A DNA stretch of 14,947 nt, from NCBI GenBank assembly GCA_910579485.1, contig CAJTVO010000086.1, positions 1 through 14,947 on the forward strand, in the 5' to 3' direction. This document shows positions 6,506 through 13,467 of the stretch, in pieces. Position numbers and translations under genes: made by a program. Source of the stretch: an uncultured Oscillospiraceae bacterium (lineage in GTDB: Bacteria > Bacillota > Clostridia > Oscillospirales > Oscillospiraceae). Under the pieces are notes generated by a model. The model was not told the origin of the DNA and made no database searches. It worked only from the letters and a program-made list of their open reading frames with translations. Numbering within the stretch: position 1 is the first letter of the stretch; each line of letters opens with the position of its first letter.

Positions 6506-8269
6506 ATGGATATTTTTTCCGTGATCACCCTGTGCGGCGGGCTGGCGTTTTTCCTCTTCGGCATGTCTACCATGTCCTCCAGCCTGGAGAAGCTGGCGGG
6601 CGGACGCCTGGAGCAGCTGCTGAAGCGGATGACGGACAACCGCTTCAAGAGCCTGCTGCTGGGGGCGGGCATCACCATCGCCATCCAGTCCTCCTCCGCC
6701 ATGACGGTGATGCTGGTGGGTCTGGTGAACTCCGGCATCATGGAGTTGGGTCAGACGGTGGGGGTCATCATGGGCTCCAACGTGGGCACCACGCTGACGG
6801 CCTGGATATTGTCCCTGTCGGGCATCGAGGGGGACAACGTGTGGCTGAAGCTGCTCAAGCCGGAGGTCTTCTCCCCGGTGGCGGCGCTGGCGGGCATCAT
6901 CATGACCATGTCCGCCAAGAAGAGCCGGACCAAGGGGGCGGGGTCCATTCTGGTGGGCTTCGCGGTGCTGATGACCGGCATGGAGATGATGAAGGACGCC
7001 ATGAGCCCGCTGGCGGAGATGCCGGAGTTCGCCTCCATCCTCACCGCCTTTACCAATCCGTTTCTTGGCGTAGTAGTGGGCGCGGTGTTTACCGGCGTCA
7101 TCCAGTCCTCCGCCGCCTCGGTGGGTATTTTGCAGGCGCTGTCCCTTACGGGGGGCATCACCTACGGCATGGCGCTGCCCATCATCATGGGGCAGAACAT
7201 CGGGACCTGCGTCACGGCGCTGCTGTCCAGCATCGGGGTCAACCGGAACGCCCGGCGGGTGTCGGTGATCCATATCTCCTTCAACCTCATCGGTACGGCG
7301 GTGTGCCTGGCGGCGTTCTACGGCAGCGACCTCATCTTCCATTATGCCTTTATGGACCTGTCCATCGGGCCGGCGGGGATCGCCATGGTCCACAGCATCT
7401 TCAACATCGCTACCACCGTGCTGCTGCTGCCCTTTACCAAGCAGCTGGAGAAGCTGGCCTACCTGGTGGTCCGGGAGGACCAGGGGGAGAAGGAGAAATT
7501 TGCCTTTATCGACGAGCGCCTGCTGGCGACGCCCTCGGTGGCCATCGCGGAGTGCGCCAACAAGACCGTGGACATGGCGCAGCTGGCGGAGACTACGATC
7601 CTGCGGGCCCTCACCCTTCTGGAAAAATACGATGAGAAGACGGCTCAGGAGGTCATCCAGAACGAGGACCGGCTGGACCTCTACGAGGACCAGCTGGGTA
7701 CCATGCTGGTGCATCTCAGCGGCAGGGCCCTCTCGGACGAGGACAGCCGGAATATCTCCAAGCAGCTGCACACCATCGGGGACTTTGAGCGGATTGGAGA
7801 CCACGCGGTCAACCTCCTGAAGACGGCGGAGGAGATCCATGAGAAGGCCATCAAGTTCTCCGCGCCGGCCTCGGAGGAGCTGGCGGTGCTGCTGGGAGCG
7901 CTGAAGGAGATCCTCGCCCTTACCACCCGGGCTTACGCCCAGGGGGATCTGGAGATGGCCGCCAGGGTAGAGCCCCTGGAGCAGGTCATCGACGGGCTGG
8001 TGTCGGATATCAAATCCAACCACATTACCCGCCTGCAGAAGGGCCACTGCACCATTGAGATCGGGTTCGTGCTGGCGGACCTGCTCACCAACTGCGAGCG
8101 GGTCAGCGACCACTGCTCCAATATCGCCGTGGCGCAGATCGAGACGGCCCTGAACGCCTACCAGGCCCACGAGTACCTGAACGCGCTGAAGAGCGGCGGG
8201 AACGCCCTCTTCCGCAGCGCCTTCGACGGCTATCTGGCGCGGTTCTCGGTGAAGAAGGAACAGGCGTGA
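6506..8269 (+). CDS. Na+/phosphate cotransporter family protein with C-terminal PhoU-like domain
   Basis: Membrane Na/Pi-cotransporter II-type protein (YjbB/NptA-like), expected to move inorganic phosphate with sodium. The 587 residues comprise two inverted transport repeats and a cytoplasmic helical domain. Repeat 1 carries QSSSA (61-65) and GSNVGTT (90-96). Repeat 2 carries QSSAAS (200-205) and GQNIGTC (229-235). These paired QSS and GxNxGT motifs are the substrate and ion-site hallmarks of the family. After the last membrane helix (about 315), residues about 345-570 form a PhoU-like helical bundle with E/DxxxD-type metal-binding repeats (for example ERIGDHAVNL and ERVSDHCSNI). The ATG is six bases after AAGGAG. 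It is monocistronic, between its own promoter and terminator. Transport direction (import or export) is not decided by sequence; YjbB in E. coli is linked to phosphate export. Confidence 0.92.
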   Translation: MDIFSVITLCGGLAFFLFGMSTMSSSLEKLAGGRLEQLLKRMTDNRFKSLLLGAGITIAIQSSSAMTVMLVGLVNSGIMELGQTVGVIMGSNVGTTLTAWILSLSGIEGDNVWLKLLKPEVFSPVAALAGIIMTMSAKKSRTKGAGSILVGFAVLMTGMEMMKDAMSPLAEMPEFASILTAFTNPFLGVVVGAVFTGVIQSSAASVGILQALSLTGGITYGMALPIIMGQNIGTCVTALLSSIGVNRNARRVSVIHISFNLIGTAVCLAAFYGSDLIFHYAFMDLSIGPAGIAMVHSIFNIATTVLLLPFTKQLEKLAYLVVREDQGEKEKFAFIDERLLATPSVAIAECANKTVDMAQLAETTILRALTLLEKYDEKTAQEVIQNEDRLDLYEDQLGTMLVHLSGRALSDEDSRNISKQLHTIGDFERIGDHAVNLLKTAEEIHEKAIKFSAPASEELAVLLGALKEILALTTRAYAQGDLEMAARVEPLEQVIDGLVSDIKSNHITRLQKGHCTIEIGFVLADLLTNCERVSDHCSNIAVAQIETALNAYQAHEYLNALKSGGNALFRSAFDGYLARFSVKKEQA

Positions 8270-8274
8270 AATAC

Positions 8275-8324
8275 GCGGTACGGGCGGCGGAGCTTTTCCG
8301 CCGTTTGTACCGCAAACCTTTTTT
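8275..8324 (+). terminator. Intrinsic terminator after the Na/Pi cotransporter gene
   Basis: GCGGTAC-GGG-CGGCGGA (8275-8291) pairs with TCCGCCG-TTT-GTACCGC (8297-8313); the middle three pairs are G·U. This gives a 17-pair stem with a five-base loop, followed five bases later by six T (8319-8324). It begins five bases after the stop codon. Confidence 0.85.
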
Positions 8325-8359
8325 CGACCCTTGGCGGCGGCCATTTGCAAAAAAGGGTA

Positions 8360-8388
8360 TTGTCAAGCCCGGGGGCCTGGTGTATAAT
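8360..8388 (+). promoter_or_regulatory. Strong sigma-A promoter of the TetR-type gene
   Basis: TTGTCA (8360-8365), exactly 17 bases, perfect TATAAT (8383-8388). It lies just after the upstream terminator, so the regulator gene is independently transcribed. The start would be near 8395, about 50 bases before the TTG initiation codon. Confidence 0.85.
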
Positions 8389-8397
8389 GCTTAAGCA
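8388..8397. promoter_or_regulatory. Palindrome over the transcription start, candidate autoregulatory operator
   Basis: TGCTTAAGCA is a perfect 10-base palindrome. It begins at the last base of the -10 box and covers the predicted start point, a usual place for a TetR-family operator. The site is seen; binding by the adjacent regulator is inference. Confidence 0.4.
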
Positions 8398-8446
8398 ATA
8401 TGCGCCGTGAGCGAAACGATTTTTGTGCTGAAAGAAGGGGCTGCCG

Positions 8447-9082
8447 TTGGACGACACCAGGACGCGGATCATTCGCGCCGCAATGGCGGCCGTGCGCCGG
8501 TATGGCCTGGAGGGCGTGCGCATCCAGAACGTCAGCGAGTTTGCGGGTATTACGCCGGGGGCGATCTACCGGCACTTTGAGAGCAAGGAGCAGCTGCTGA
8601 CGGAGTGCTTCACCTTTGTAGACAAACAGGCGGCGGAGATCTTTGAGCATTTGAAATGGGATCCGCTGGTCATGCTCACCGATCCCATGGAGGCGGTGAA
8701 GGAATTGTGGCTGCCCTACTTCCGGTTCTGGATCGCGCACCCGGACGAGACCGTTTTTTATCACCGGTTCCGGGACAGCGCGATTTTTCCCCAATATGGT
8801 AAGGGCAGGGACGTGTCCTACTTCGGGACCTTCTCCGGGATGGTCCGGGCCTTTATGAAGACGTTCCCGCGGCTGAAGCAGATCGATCAGACGCTGTTGT
8901 GGCTCCACATCCTGACATCGACGGTGATGTACGCGAAGTATGTGGTGGAGGGAGTCCTGCCGAACAGCCGGCAGACGGAGGATACGGTGTTCCAGCTGCT
9001 GTCCACCGGCTTGAGCGGGTACCTGAAGCCGGACGGAGGGAAAACGGGCGGCAGGGACGCGGAAAGCCGCGAAGCCGGATGA
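8447..9082 (+). CDS. TetR/AcrR-family transcriptional regulator
   Basis: The 211-residue product is typical TetR-family length. Residues 1-50 form the three-helix DNA-binding domain: helix 1 RTRIIRAAMAAVRRYG, then a helix-turn-helix (about 26-45) with VSEFAGITPGAIYRHFESKEQLL, matching the TetR consensus (GVSxGTLYxHFxSKExL). The remainder (about 55-205) is the variable ligand-binding and dimerisation part, rich in aromatics, with no recognised ligand. TTG 8447 is chosen because AGAAGGGG (8433-8440) precedes it by six bases; no ATG is available at the domain start. Targets may be itself or the c-di-GMP genes downstream (92-base gap, no T-run terminator between). The ligand is unknown. Confidence 0.9.
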   Translation: MDDTRTRIIRAAMAAVRRYGLEGVRIQNVSEFAGITPGAIYRHFESKEQLLTECFTFVDKQAAEIFEHLKWDPLVMLTDPMEAVKELWLPYFRFWIAHPDETVFYHRFRDSAIFPQYGKGRDVSYFGTFSGMVRAFMKTFPRLKQIDQTLLWLHILTSTVMYAKYVVEGVLPNSRQTEDTVFQLLSTGLSGYLKPDGGKTGGRDAESREAG

Positions 9083-9174
9083 ATTGTAAATAAATATTTA
9101 TTCATATACCCCGGGGAAGCTCCTCCGGGGACCGCCTGCGGGGCGGCGGGACCAACAGAGCGAGGAGAGCGGAT
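9083..9174 (+). promoter_or_regulatory. Structured leader upstream of the diguanylate cyclase gene
   Basis: An AT-rich block holds the perfect 14-base palindrome AATAAATATTTATT (9089-9102). Two GC-rich hairpins follow: CCCCGG (9109-9114) with CCGGGG (9125-9130), and CCGCC with GGCGG (about 9132-9146). The ribosome site GAGGAGAG lies just before ATG 9175. A weak promoter TTGTAA (9084-9089)/TATACC (9105-9110) has a short 15-base spacer. The cyclase could also be read through from the TetR gene. Confidence 0.35.
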
Positions 9175-10110
9175 ATGGAAAAGATATTGATCGTTGATGA
9201 CAGCCTGCTGCAGGCGACGCAGCTGAGGGGCATCCTGGACGACAAGTATGACGTTACCATCGCCCAGACGGCGGAGGAAGGGCTTTCCAGAGCCAGCAGC
9301 GAGGACTATTCTCTGATCCTGCTGGACGTGGTGATGCCGGGAATGGACGGGTTTACCCTGCTGAAAAAACTGCAGGAGGAGATCGCCACCCAGAGCATCC
9401 CGGTCATTTTGATCACCAGCCTTTCCGGCGTGGAGGACGAGCAGAAGGGTCTGCTGCTGGGGGCGGTGGACTACATCACCAAGCCCTTCAACGCCGTGAT
9501 CGTGCGGGCCAGGGTGAGCACCCACATCAAGCTGTACAAGTACCGCCAGCAGGCGGAGCGGCAGTCCATGACCGACCAGCTGACCGGGATCGCCAACCGG
9601 CGCCGGTACGAACGCTACAGTGCGGTGAAGTGGTGCGAGGCCGGGCGGATGAAGGTCCCTATCTCCATCTGCATGTTCGATATCGATCACTTCAAGATCT
9701 ACAACGACACCTTCGGACACCCCGCCGGGGACAAGGTGATCTCCGCCGTGGCGAAGACCATGGCATCGTACATGAAGCGCAGCACGGACTTCGTGGCCCG
9801 CTATGGGGGAGAGGAGTTCGTGGCGCTGATGGTGGGCGAGCCCTCGGAGAAGGTGTTCGAGCACCTGAAGTCCGTCCGGCAGGCCATTGAGGACCTGCGC
9901 ATCCCCCACGATCCGAAGACGTCGGAGTGGGTCACGGTCAGCGTGGGAGGCGTTACCATCGTGCCGCCGCCGGACGGCAGCTACGCATCGTACTTAAAGG
10001 TCGCCGACACGATGCTCTACGACGCCAAACGGGCCGGGCGGAACCGGGTGGTCTGGGCCAACGAGCAGTTGAAGCAGATGTTCGAGAAACAAATTCTTCG
10101 GGAAGAGTAA
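9175..10110 (+). CDS. Receiver-GGDEF response regulator, diguanylate cyclase
   Basis: Makes cyclic di-GMP from two GTP when its receiver is phosphorylated. The 311 residues comprise a CheY-like receiver (1-120) and a GGDEF domain (about 138-305). Receiver residues present are acidic pocket D8/D9, phospho-acceptor D51 in LILLDVVMPGMDG, T81 and K103 (TKPF). The GGDEF domain starts with the usual DQLTGIANRRRY and has FDIDHFKIYNDTFGH for metal and nucleotide binding. Its active loop GGEEF (211-215) is canonical. The RxxD inhibitory site RSTD (202-205) lies five residues upstream, so product feedback inhibition is predicted. There is no transmembrane segment, so it is cytoplasmic. No partner histidine kinase is in the window. 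A PilZ protein follows 20 bases downstream, suggesting a local signalling pair. Confidence 0.95.
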   Translation: MEKILIVDDSLLQATQLRGILDDKYDVTIAQTAEEGLSRASSEDYSLILLDVVMPGMDGFTLLKKLQEEIATQSIPVILITSLSGVEDEQKGLLLGAVDYITKPFNAVIVRARVSTHIKLYKYRQQAERQSMTDQLTGIANRRRYERYSAVKWCEAGRMKVPISICMFDIDHFKIYNDTFGHPAGDKVISAVAKTMASYMKRSTDFVARYGGEEFVALMVGEPSEKVFEHLKSVRQAIEDLRIPHDPKTSEWVTVSVGGVTIVPPPDGSYASYLKVADTMLYDAKRAGRNRVVWANEQLKQMFEKQILREE

Positions 10111-10130
10111 GATGGATCGGGAGGTAAGAG

Positions 10131-10829
10131 ATGAGTTTACTCGATTTATTTAAGAAGAAGGCCCCGGAGCCGCCCCAGAAGGCGGCGAAACCCGATGATG
10201 CGGAGGAGATGGAGATCTATTCCGGAATGCGGGTGGAGGTGACGGATACCAAGGATATCTTCCTCTTCGTTGCCAAGCTGCTGGGACTGCGGGGCAGCCA
10301 GGCGGAGCTGCACCAGTACTCGGAGGACGAGATCTCCTTTCCGGCGGACCAGGAGCCTATGCCCGTCAAGATCAGGGGATACAGCGACCATGAGCGGAAG
10401 GCCGTCTATATGGAGGGCCGGATCTCGCCGCTGCCCCATCGGGTATGGGCGGTCACGGAGCTGCGGGTCAGCCGGGTGGCCAACGACCGGGCCTTTTTCC
10501 GGCTGGAGACCAACCGGGACGCCACGGTGACCATGTTCAGCGGGCTGGAGATGGGGGAGAAGCCCTGCAAGCTGGTCAATATCAGCATCGGCGGAGCCTG
10601 CATCAGCTCGGAGCGGCGGTATCACGAGGGCGATAAGTTCTTGCTGCGGGTCAAGCTGGTGGAGGACCGGCCGGAGTCGGCCATGTTCAGCCAGGTCATG
10701 CGGGTCATTGAGAAGGACGGGGAGAATTTTGAGTACGGATGCCGGTTCCTGGAAATGACGGACGACGACCAGGAGAAGATATCCCAGAATATTTTCGCGG
10801 CGCAGAGGCTGAAGCGCGGCCGGACGTGA
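10131..10829 (+). CDS. PilZ-domain c-di-GMP receptor protein
   Basis: The 232-residue soluble protein has a basic/acidic N-terminal tail (1-28), a YcgR-like N-terminal beta domain (about 30-115) and a PilZ domain (about 118-225). Both c-di-GMP-binding motifs are present: RxxxR as RAFFR (120-124) and (D/N)xSxxG as NISIGG (150-155). It therefore probably binds c-di-GMP. ATG 10131 is preceded by GGGAGGT. It is co-transcribed with the diguanylate cyclase ending 20 bases upstream, so it is the likely receiver of that signal. YcgR-like proteins often brake flagella or affect surface traits; no flagellar gene is in view, so the output is unknown. Confidence 0.92.
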   Translation: MSLLDLFKKKAPEPPQKAAKPDDAEEMEIYSGMRVEVTDTKDIFLFVAKLLGLRGSQAELHQYSEDEISFPADQEPMPVKIRGYSDHERKAVYMEGRISPLPHRVWAVTELRVSRVANDRAFFRLETNRDATVTMFSGLEMGEKPCKLVNISIGGACISSERRYHEGDKFLLRVKLVEDRPESAMFSQVMRVIEKDGENFEYGCRFLEMTDDDQEKISQNIFAAQRLKRGRT

Positions 10830-10847
10830 CCGCGCAGCGCTGAAAGA

Positions 10848-10880
10848 AAAATGCCCCGGAGGCGGTAACGCTTCCGGGGC
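10848..10880. terminator. Shared terminator between convergent PilZ and aldo/keto reductase genes
   Basis: GCCCCGGAGGCG (10853-10864) pairs with CGCTTCCGGGGC (10869-10880), with one G·T wobble and a GTAA loop. On the minus strand it is followed by five T (10852-10848 region reads ATTTTTC), a good terminator for the reductase gene. On the plus strand the tail is only weakly T-rich. Confidence 0.78.
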
Positions 10881-10890
10881 TCTGTATATT

Positions 10891-11811
10891 TTAGGGCAGG
10901 GGGTGGCCGGCGGCCAGGTACAGGCGGTACCACTCCTCCCGGGTCAGCTGGATATCGGAGGCCCGGAGGATCTCCAGGAGGCGGGACTCCTTGGCGGTGC
11001 CGGTGATCAGCTGCATCCGGGCCGGGTGGCGGAGTATCCAGGCGGCGGCGATGGCGGTCGCGCTGGCATTGTATTGCTCCCCAAGGGCGTTCAGCTCCTG
11101 GTTCAGCTCCGGGTAGCGGGCGTCCCCCAGGAAGCAGCCGCTCCAGTTGGGGGACTGGAAGGGGGACCAGGCCTGGATGGTGATATCGTGGAGGCGGGCG
11201 TAGTCCAGGACGCTCCCGTCGCGGTTGACGGAGCCGGGGGTCTCCATGTTGACCTCCAGGCCGCCGGCCACCATATTGGAGACGGGAATGCTGAATTGCA
11301 GCTGGTCGATCAGAAGGGGCTGGCGGACGGCCTTTTTGAGCAGCTCGATCTGCATGGGAGCGTGGTTGGACACGCCGAAATGGCGGACCTTGCCCTTCCG
11401 CTCCAGCTCGTCGAAGGCGGCGGCCACCTCCTCCGGCTCCACCAGGGCGTCGGGGCGGTGGATCAGCAGGATGTCCAGGTAGTCGGTGCGCAGGCGCTTC
11501 AGGATGCCGTCTGCGGCGGCCAGGATGTGCTCCTTGGAGGAATCGTAGAGACCCTTCCGGATGCCGCACTTGGATTGCAGGATCAGGTCCTCCCGGCGGA
11601 GGGAGGGGTCGCTTTGCAGCGCGGCGCCGAAGTGCTCCTCGCAGGCGCCGCCGCCGTAGATGTCGGCGTGGTCGAAAAAGTTCGCGCCGTGGTCCAGCGC
11701 GGCGTGGATGAACCGGCCCAGGGCGGCGCTGTCCAGCTCACCCAGCCGCATACAGCCCACGGCTACGGCGGGCACCATCCAGCTGGTACCGCCTAATGAG
11801 ATCTGCTTCAT
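10891..11811 (-). CDS. Aldo/keto reductase, YdhF-type oxidoreductase
   Basis: NADPH-dependent reductase of the aldo/keto reductase superfamily with a TIM-barrel fold, 306 residues, cytoplasmic. The catalytic tetrad is present: D47 and Y52 in FFDHADIYGG, K81 in LQSKCGI, H118 in LLIHRPD. The sequence tracks E. coli YdhF closely (HADIYGG, SKCGI, LIHRPD, GKVRHFGVSN, then a C-terminal WxLRHP...GT cofactor region). The substrate is unknown. The start is the ATG at 11811-11809, preceded on its strand by GAGGAGGG; a longer reading upstream would run through the divergent promoter region and is not used. It is divergent from the MFS gene, with 94 bases between start codons. Confidence 0.93.
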   Translation of the reverse strand: MKQISLGGTSWMVPAVAVGCMRLGELDSAALGRFIHAALDHGANFFDHADIYGGGACEEHFGAALQSDPSLRREDLILQSKCGIRKGLYDSSKEHILAAADGILKRLRTDYLDILLIHRPDALVEPEEVAAAFDELERKGKVRHFGVSNHAPMQIELLKKAVRQPLLIDQLQFSIPVSNMVAGGLEVNMETPGSVNRDGSVLDYARLHDITIQAWSPFQSPNWSGCFLGDARYPELNQELNALGEQYNASATAIAAAWILRHPARMQLITGTAKESRLLEILRASDIQLTREEWYRLYLAAGHPLP

Positions 11812-11845
11812 GATATATCCCTCCTCATATTCGTGAGATCGCGTC

Positions 11846-11873
11846 TTGCTATTCTGCCGTCTTGTGGTATAAT
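11846..11873 (+). promoter_or_regulatory. Extended -10 promoter of the MFS transporter gene, in a divergent spacer
   Basis: TTGCTA (11846-11851), 16 bases, TATAAT (11868-11873), with TGG before the -10 giving an extended -10. CGTCTTG occurs twice (11842-11848 and 11858-11864), 16 bases apart start to start, placing a direct repeat across the spacer as a possible regulator site. I cannot pick a convincing opposite promoter for the reductase gene. Confidence 0.6.
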
Positions 11874-11905
11874 CCATCATACTACGATTCAAGGTGGAAA
11901 TCAAT

Positions 11906-13087
11906 ATGAACAAGAACTACCGGCAAACCCTGGCTGCCTGTTATCTGGGGCTGGTCACCCAGGCCATCACCGCGAACTTTGCCCCGCTGCTGTTTTTGAA
12001 GTTCCACGGAGACTATGGGATCTCCCTGGGGCGGATCGCGCTGATCCCGGGGACCTTCTTTGTGACCCAGCTCATCGTGGACGTGCTGTGCGCCCGGTTC
12101 GCGGACCGGATCGGGTACCGCAGATGCGCGGTGGCGTCGGAGGTCTGCTCCGCCATGGGGCTGGCAGGGCTTGCGTTTCTGCCGGAGCTTCTGCCGGACC
12201 CCTTTGCCGGCATCCTCCTCAGCGTCGTCGTCTATGCCATCGGGAGCGGGCTGATCGAGGTGCTGAGCAGTCCCATCATCGAAGCGTGCCCCTTTGCGCA
12301 CAAGGAGGCCGCCATGAGCCTGCTGCACTCCTTTTACTGCTGGGGGTCGGTGGGGGTCATCCTGCTGTCCACCCTCTTCTTTGCGGCCTTCGGCATCGGG
12401 AGCTGGAAGGTGCTGGCCTGTCTTTGGGCGCTCATTCCGCTGTGCAATATTTATAATTTCGCGGTGTGTCCCATAGAGCCCCTCACGGATGAAGGCGGGG
12501 GGATGGGCATCGGCGGGCTGCTGAAGCTGCCGCTGTTTTGGATCGCCGTCATCCTGATGGTCTGTGCGGGGGCCTCGGAGCTGTCCATGGCCCAGTGGGC
12601 GTCCGCCTACGCGGAGTCGGCCCTGGGGCTGTCCAAGGCGGCGGGGGATCTGGCGGGGCCCTGCATGTTCGCGGTGATGATGGGCGTCAGCCGGGTGATC
12701 TATGGGAAGTACGGCGACAGGCTGGAGCTGAAGAAATTCATGCTGGGGTCCGGGGTTTTGTGCCTGGCCTGCTATCTGACGGCCTCGCTGTCCGGCGCGC
12801 CGGTGCTGGGACTGATCGGCTGTATGGTGTGCGGATTCTCGGTGGGCATCATGTGGCCGGGGACCATCAGCATCTGCTCTGGGCGCATCCCGGCGGGCGG
12901 GACCGCCATGTTCGCCCTGCTGGCCATGGCGGGAGATCTGGGCGGAGCCTTCGGTCCGGGGCTGGTGGGCAGCATCACCCAGCGCACCGGCGACGACCTG
13001 CGCCGGGGGATGCTGGCGGGCTGCGTGTTCCCGCTGGTGCTGATCGCGGCGCTGCTTATGATGAAAAAAACGGCTAAGAAGCAATAA
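11906..13087 (+). CDS. MFS transporter, substrate unknown
   Basis: The 393-residue integral membrane protein has about 12 hydrophobic segments in two halves, as expected for the major facilitator superfamily. The loop between helices 2 and 3 carries ARFADRIGYRR (motif A, GxxxDRxGRR-like). The second half has an analogous VSRVIYGKYGDRLELKK. These mark a proton-driven porter; the overall look (short loops, an Asn/Tyr/Trp-containing core) is closest to sugar or metabolite porters of the FucP-like kind, but the substrate cannot be read. ATG 11906 is preferred over GTG 11894 because AAGGTGG (11891-11897) sits eight bases upstream. No clear hairpin follows the stop; the next promoter begins six bases after it. 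Confidence 0.88.
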   Translation: MNKNYRQTLAACYLGLVTQAITANFAPLLFLKFHGDYGISLGRIALIPGTFFVTQLIVDVLCARFADRIGYRRCAVASEVCSAMGLAGLAFLPELLPDPFAGILLSVVVYAIGSGLIEVLSSPIIEACPFAHKEAAMSLLHSFYCWGSVGVILLSTLFFAAFGIGSWKVLACLWALIPLCNIYNFAVCPIEPLTDEGGGMGIGGLLKLPLFWIAVILMVCAGASELSMAQWASAYAESALGLSKAAGDLAGPCMFAVMMGVSRVIYGKYGDRLELKKFMLGSGVLCLACYLTASLSGAPVLGLIGCMVCGFSVGIMWPGTISICSGRIPAGGTAMFALLAMAGDLGGAFGPGLVGSITQRTGDDLRRGMLAGCVFPLVLIAALLMMKKTAKKQ

Positions 13088-13093
13088 ATTTTC

Positions 13094-13122
13094 TTGACAC
13101 AGCTCCTGGACCGTGCTAAAAT
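13094..13122 (+). promoter_or_regulatory. Near-consensus promoter driving the T-box leader
   Basis: Perfect TTGACA (13094-13099), 17 bases, TAAAAT (13117-13122). It starts six bases after the MFS stop codon. Transcription is expected near 13129. Confidence 0.88.
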
Positions 13123-13128
13123 ATCATT

Positions 13129-13420
13129 CAAGCAATTTTGCGAAATGCGTAGAAGGCGTTTAGTCGATGCGGGACCCTCTCAGAGAACCGGCGGGTGGTG
13201 CGAGCCGGGGTGGGCTGGATCGACGGCTGGCGCCGGAGCGGGGCTCCCCAAAGAGAAGGACGTTTCTCCGGTAGGGTGCCACGGGTTTGCCTCCGTTATC
13301 CGGGCAGGAGCTTGTTGGAGCTCTTTGAGCGCGCGCCCTCCGGGGCGCGAAGCCGGGTGGTACCGCGGTTAGAAATAATCGTCCCGGGAGCAGGATACTC
13401 TGCTCCCGGGGCGTTTTGTT
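13129..13420 (+). promoter_or_regulatory. T-box riboswitch (uncharged-tRNA-sensing leader)
   Basis: T-box leaders bind a cognate uncharged tRNA and switch from terminator to antiterminator. The signature T-box GGGTGGTACCGCGG is at 13355-13368. Stem I is recognisable by CAGAGAACCGGC-GGGTGGTGCGA-GCCGG (13181-13207; distal loop with GGTGG). Its lower helix is GTCGAT (13163-13168) paired with ATCGAC (13219-13224). A Stem III-like hairpin CGCGCCC/GGGCGCG lies at 13332-13349. The antiterminator pairs CCGGG (13354-13358 region) with CCCGG (13383-13387), which the terminator also uses. The specifier is not certain: CTG (Leu) occurs on the 3' side of Stem I at 13215-13217 and 13227-13229, consistent with leucine control of the LeuA-like gene. 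No protein gene is supported in 13088-13467. Confidence 0.92.
13380..13420 (+). terminator. T-box regulatory terminator
   Basis: CCCGGGAGCAG (13383-13393) pairs perfectly with CTGCTCCCGGG (13400-13410). Three further pairs (13380-13382 with 13411-13413) bring the stem to 14 pairs. The T-tract TTTTGTT (13414-13420) follows. Its 5' arm overlaps the antiterminator's 3' arm, so the two folds exclude each other. Confidence 0.92.
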
Positions 13421-13467
13421 ATGTTCCGATGGGGCAAAAAGAAGATGAGCAAAAGGAGACCAAGCTT

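Noticed and set aside
7344..8269. Separate phoU gene
   Set aside because: The PhoU-like domain is in one continuous frame with the transporter; there is no internal start or stop, and fusion is normal for this family.
6440..8350. A 636-codon open frame on the minus strand opposite the Na/Pi cotransporter
   Set aside because: Same cause: third-position GC bias of the plus-strand gene removes stops. It is His/Gln/Arg-rich with no motif, and the plus-strand protein has clear family motifs.
9109..9146. Terminator between the TetR gene and the cyclase gene
   Set aside because: The GC-rich hairpins lack a following T-tract, so they are noted only as leader structure.
11812..11913. N-terminal extension of the aldo/keto reductase to 11913
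   Set aside because: The extra 34 residues would be encoded across the divergent promoter and do not match the family; ATG 11811 has a strong ribosome site.
13195..13467. Extension of the LeuA-like gene upstream to 13195, or a small protein in 13094-13372
   Set aside because: This DNA is the T-box leader and terminator; the upstream residues match nothing in LeuA, and ATG 13468 has the ribosome site.
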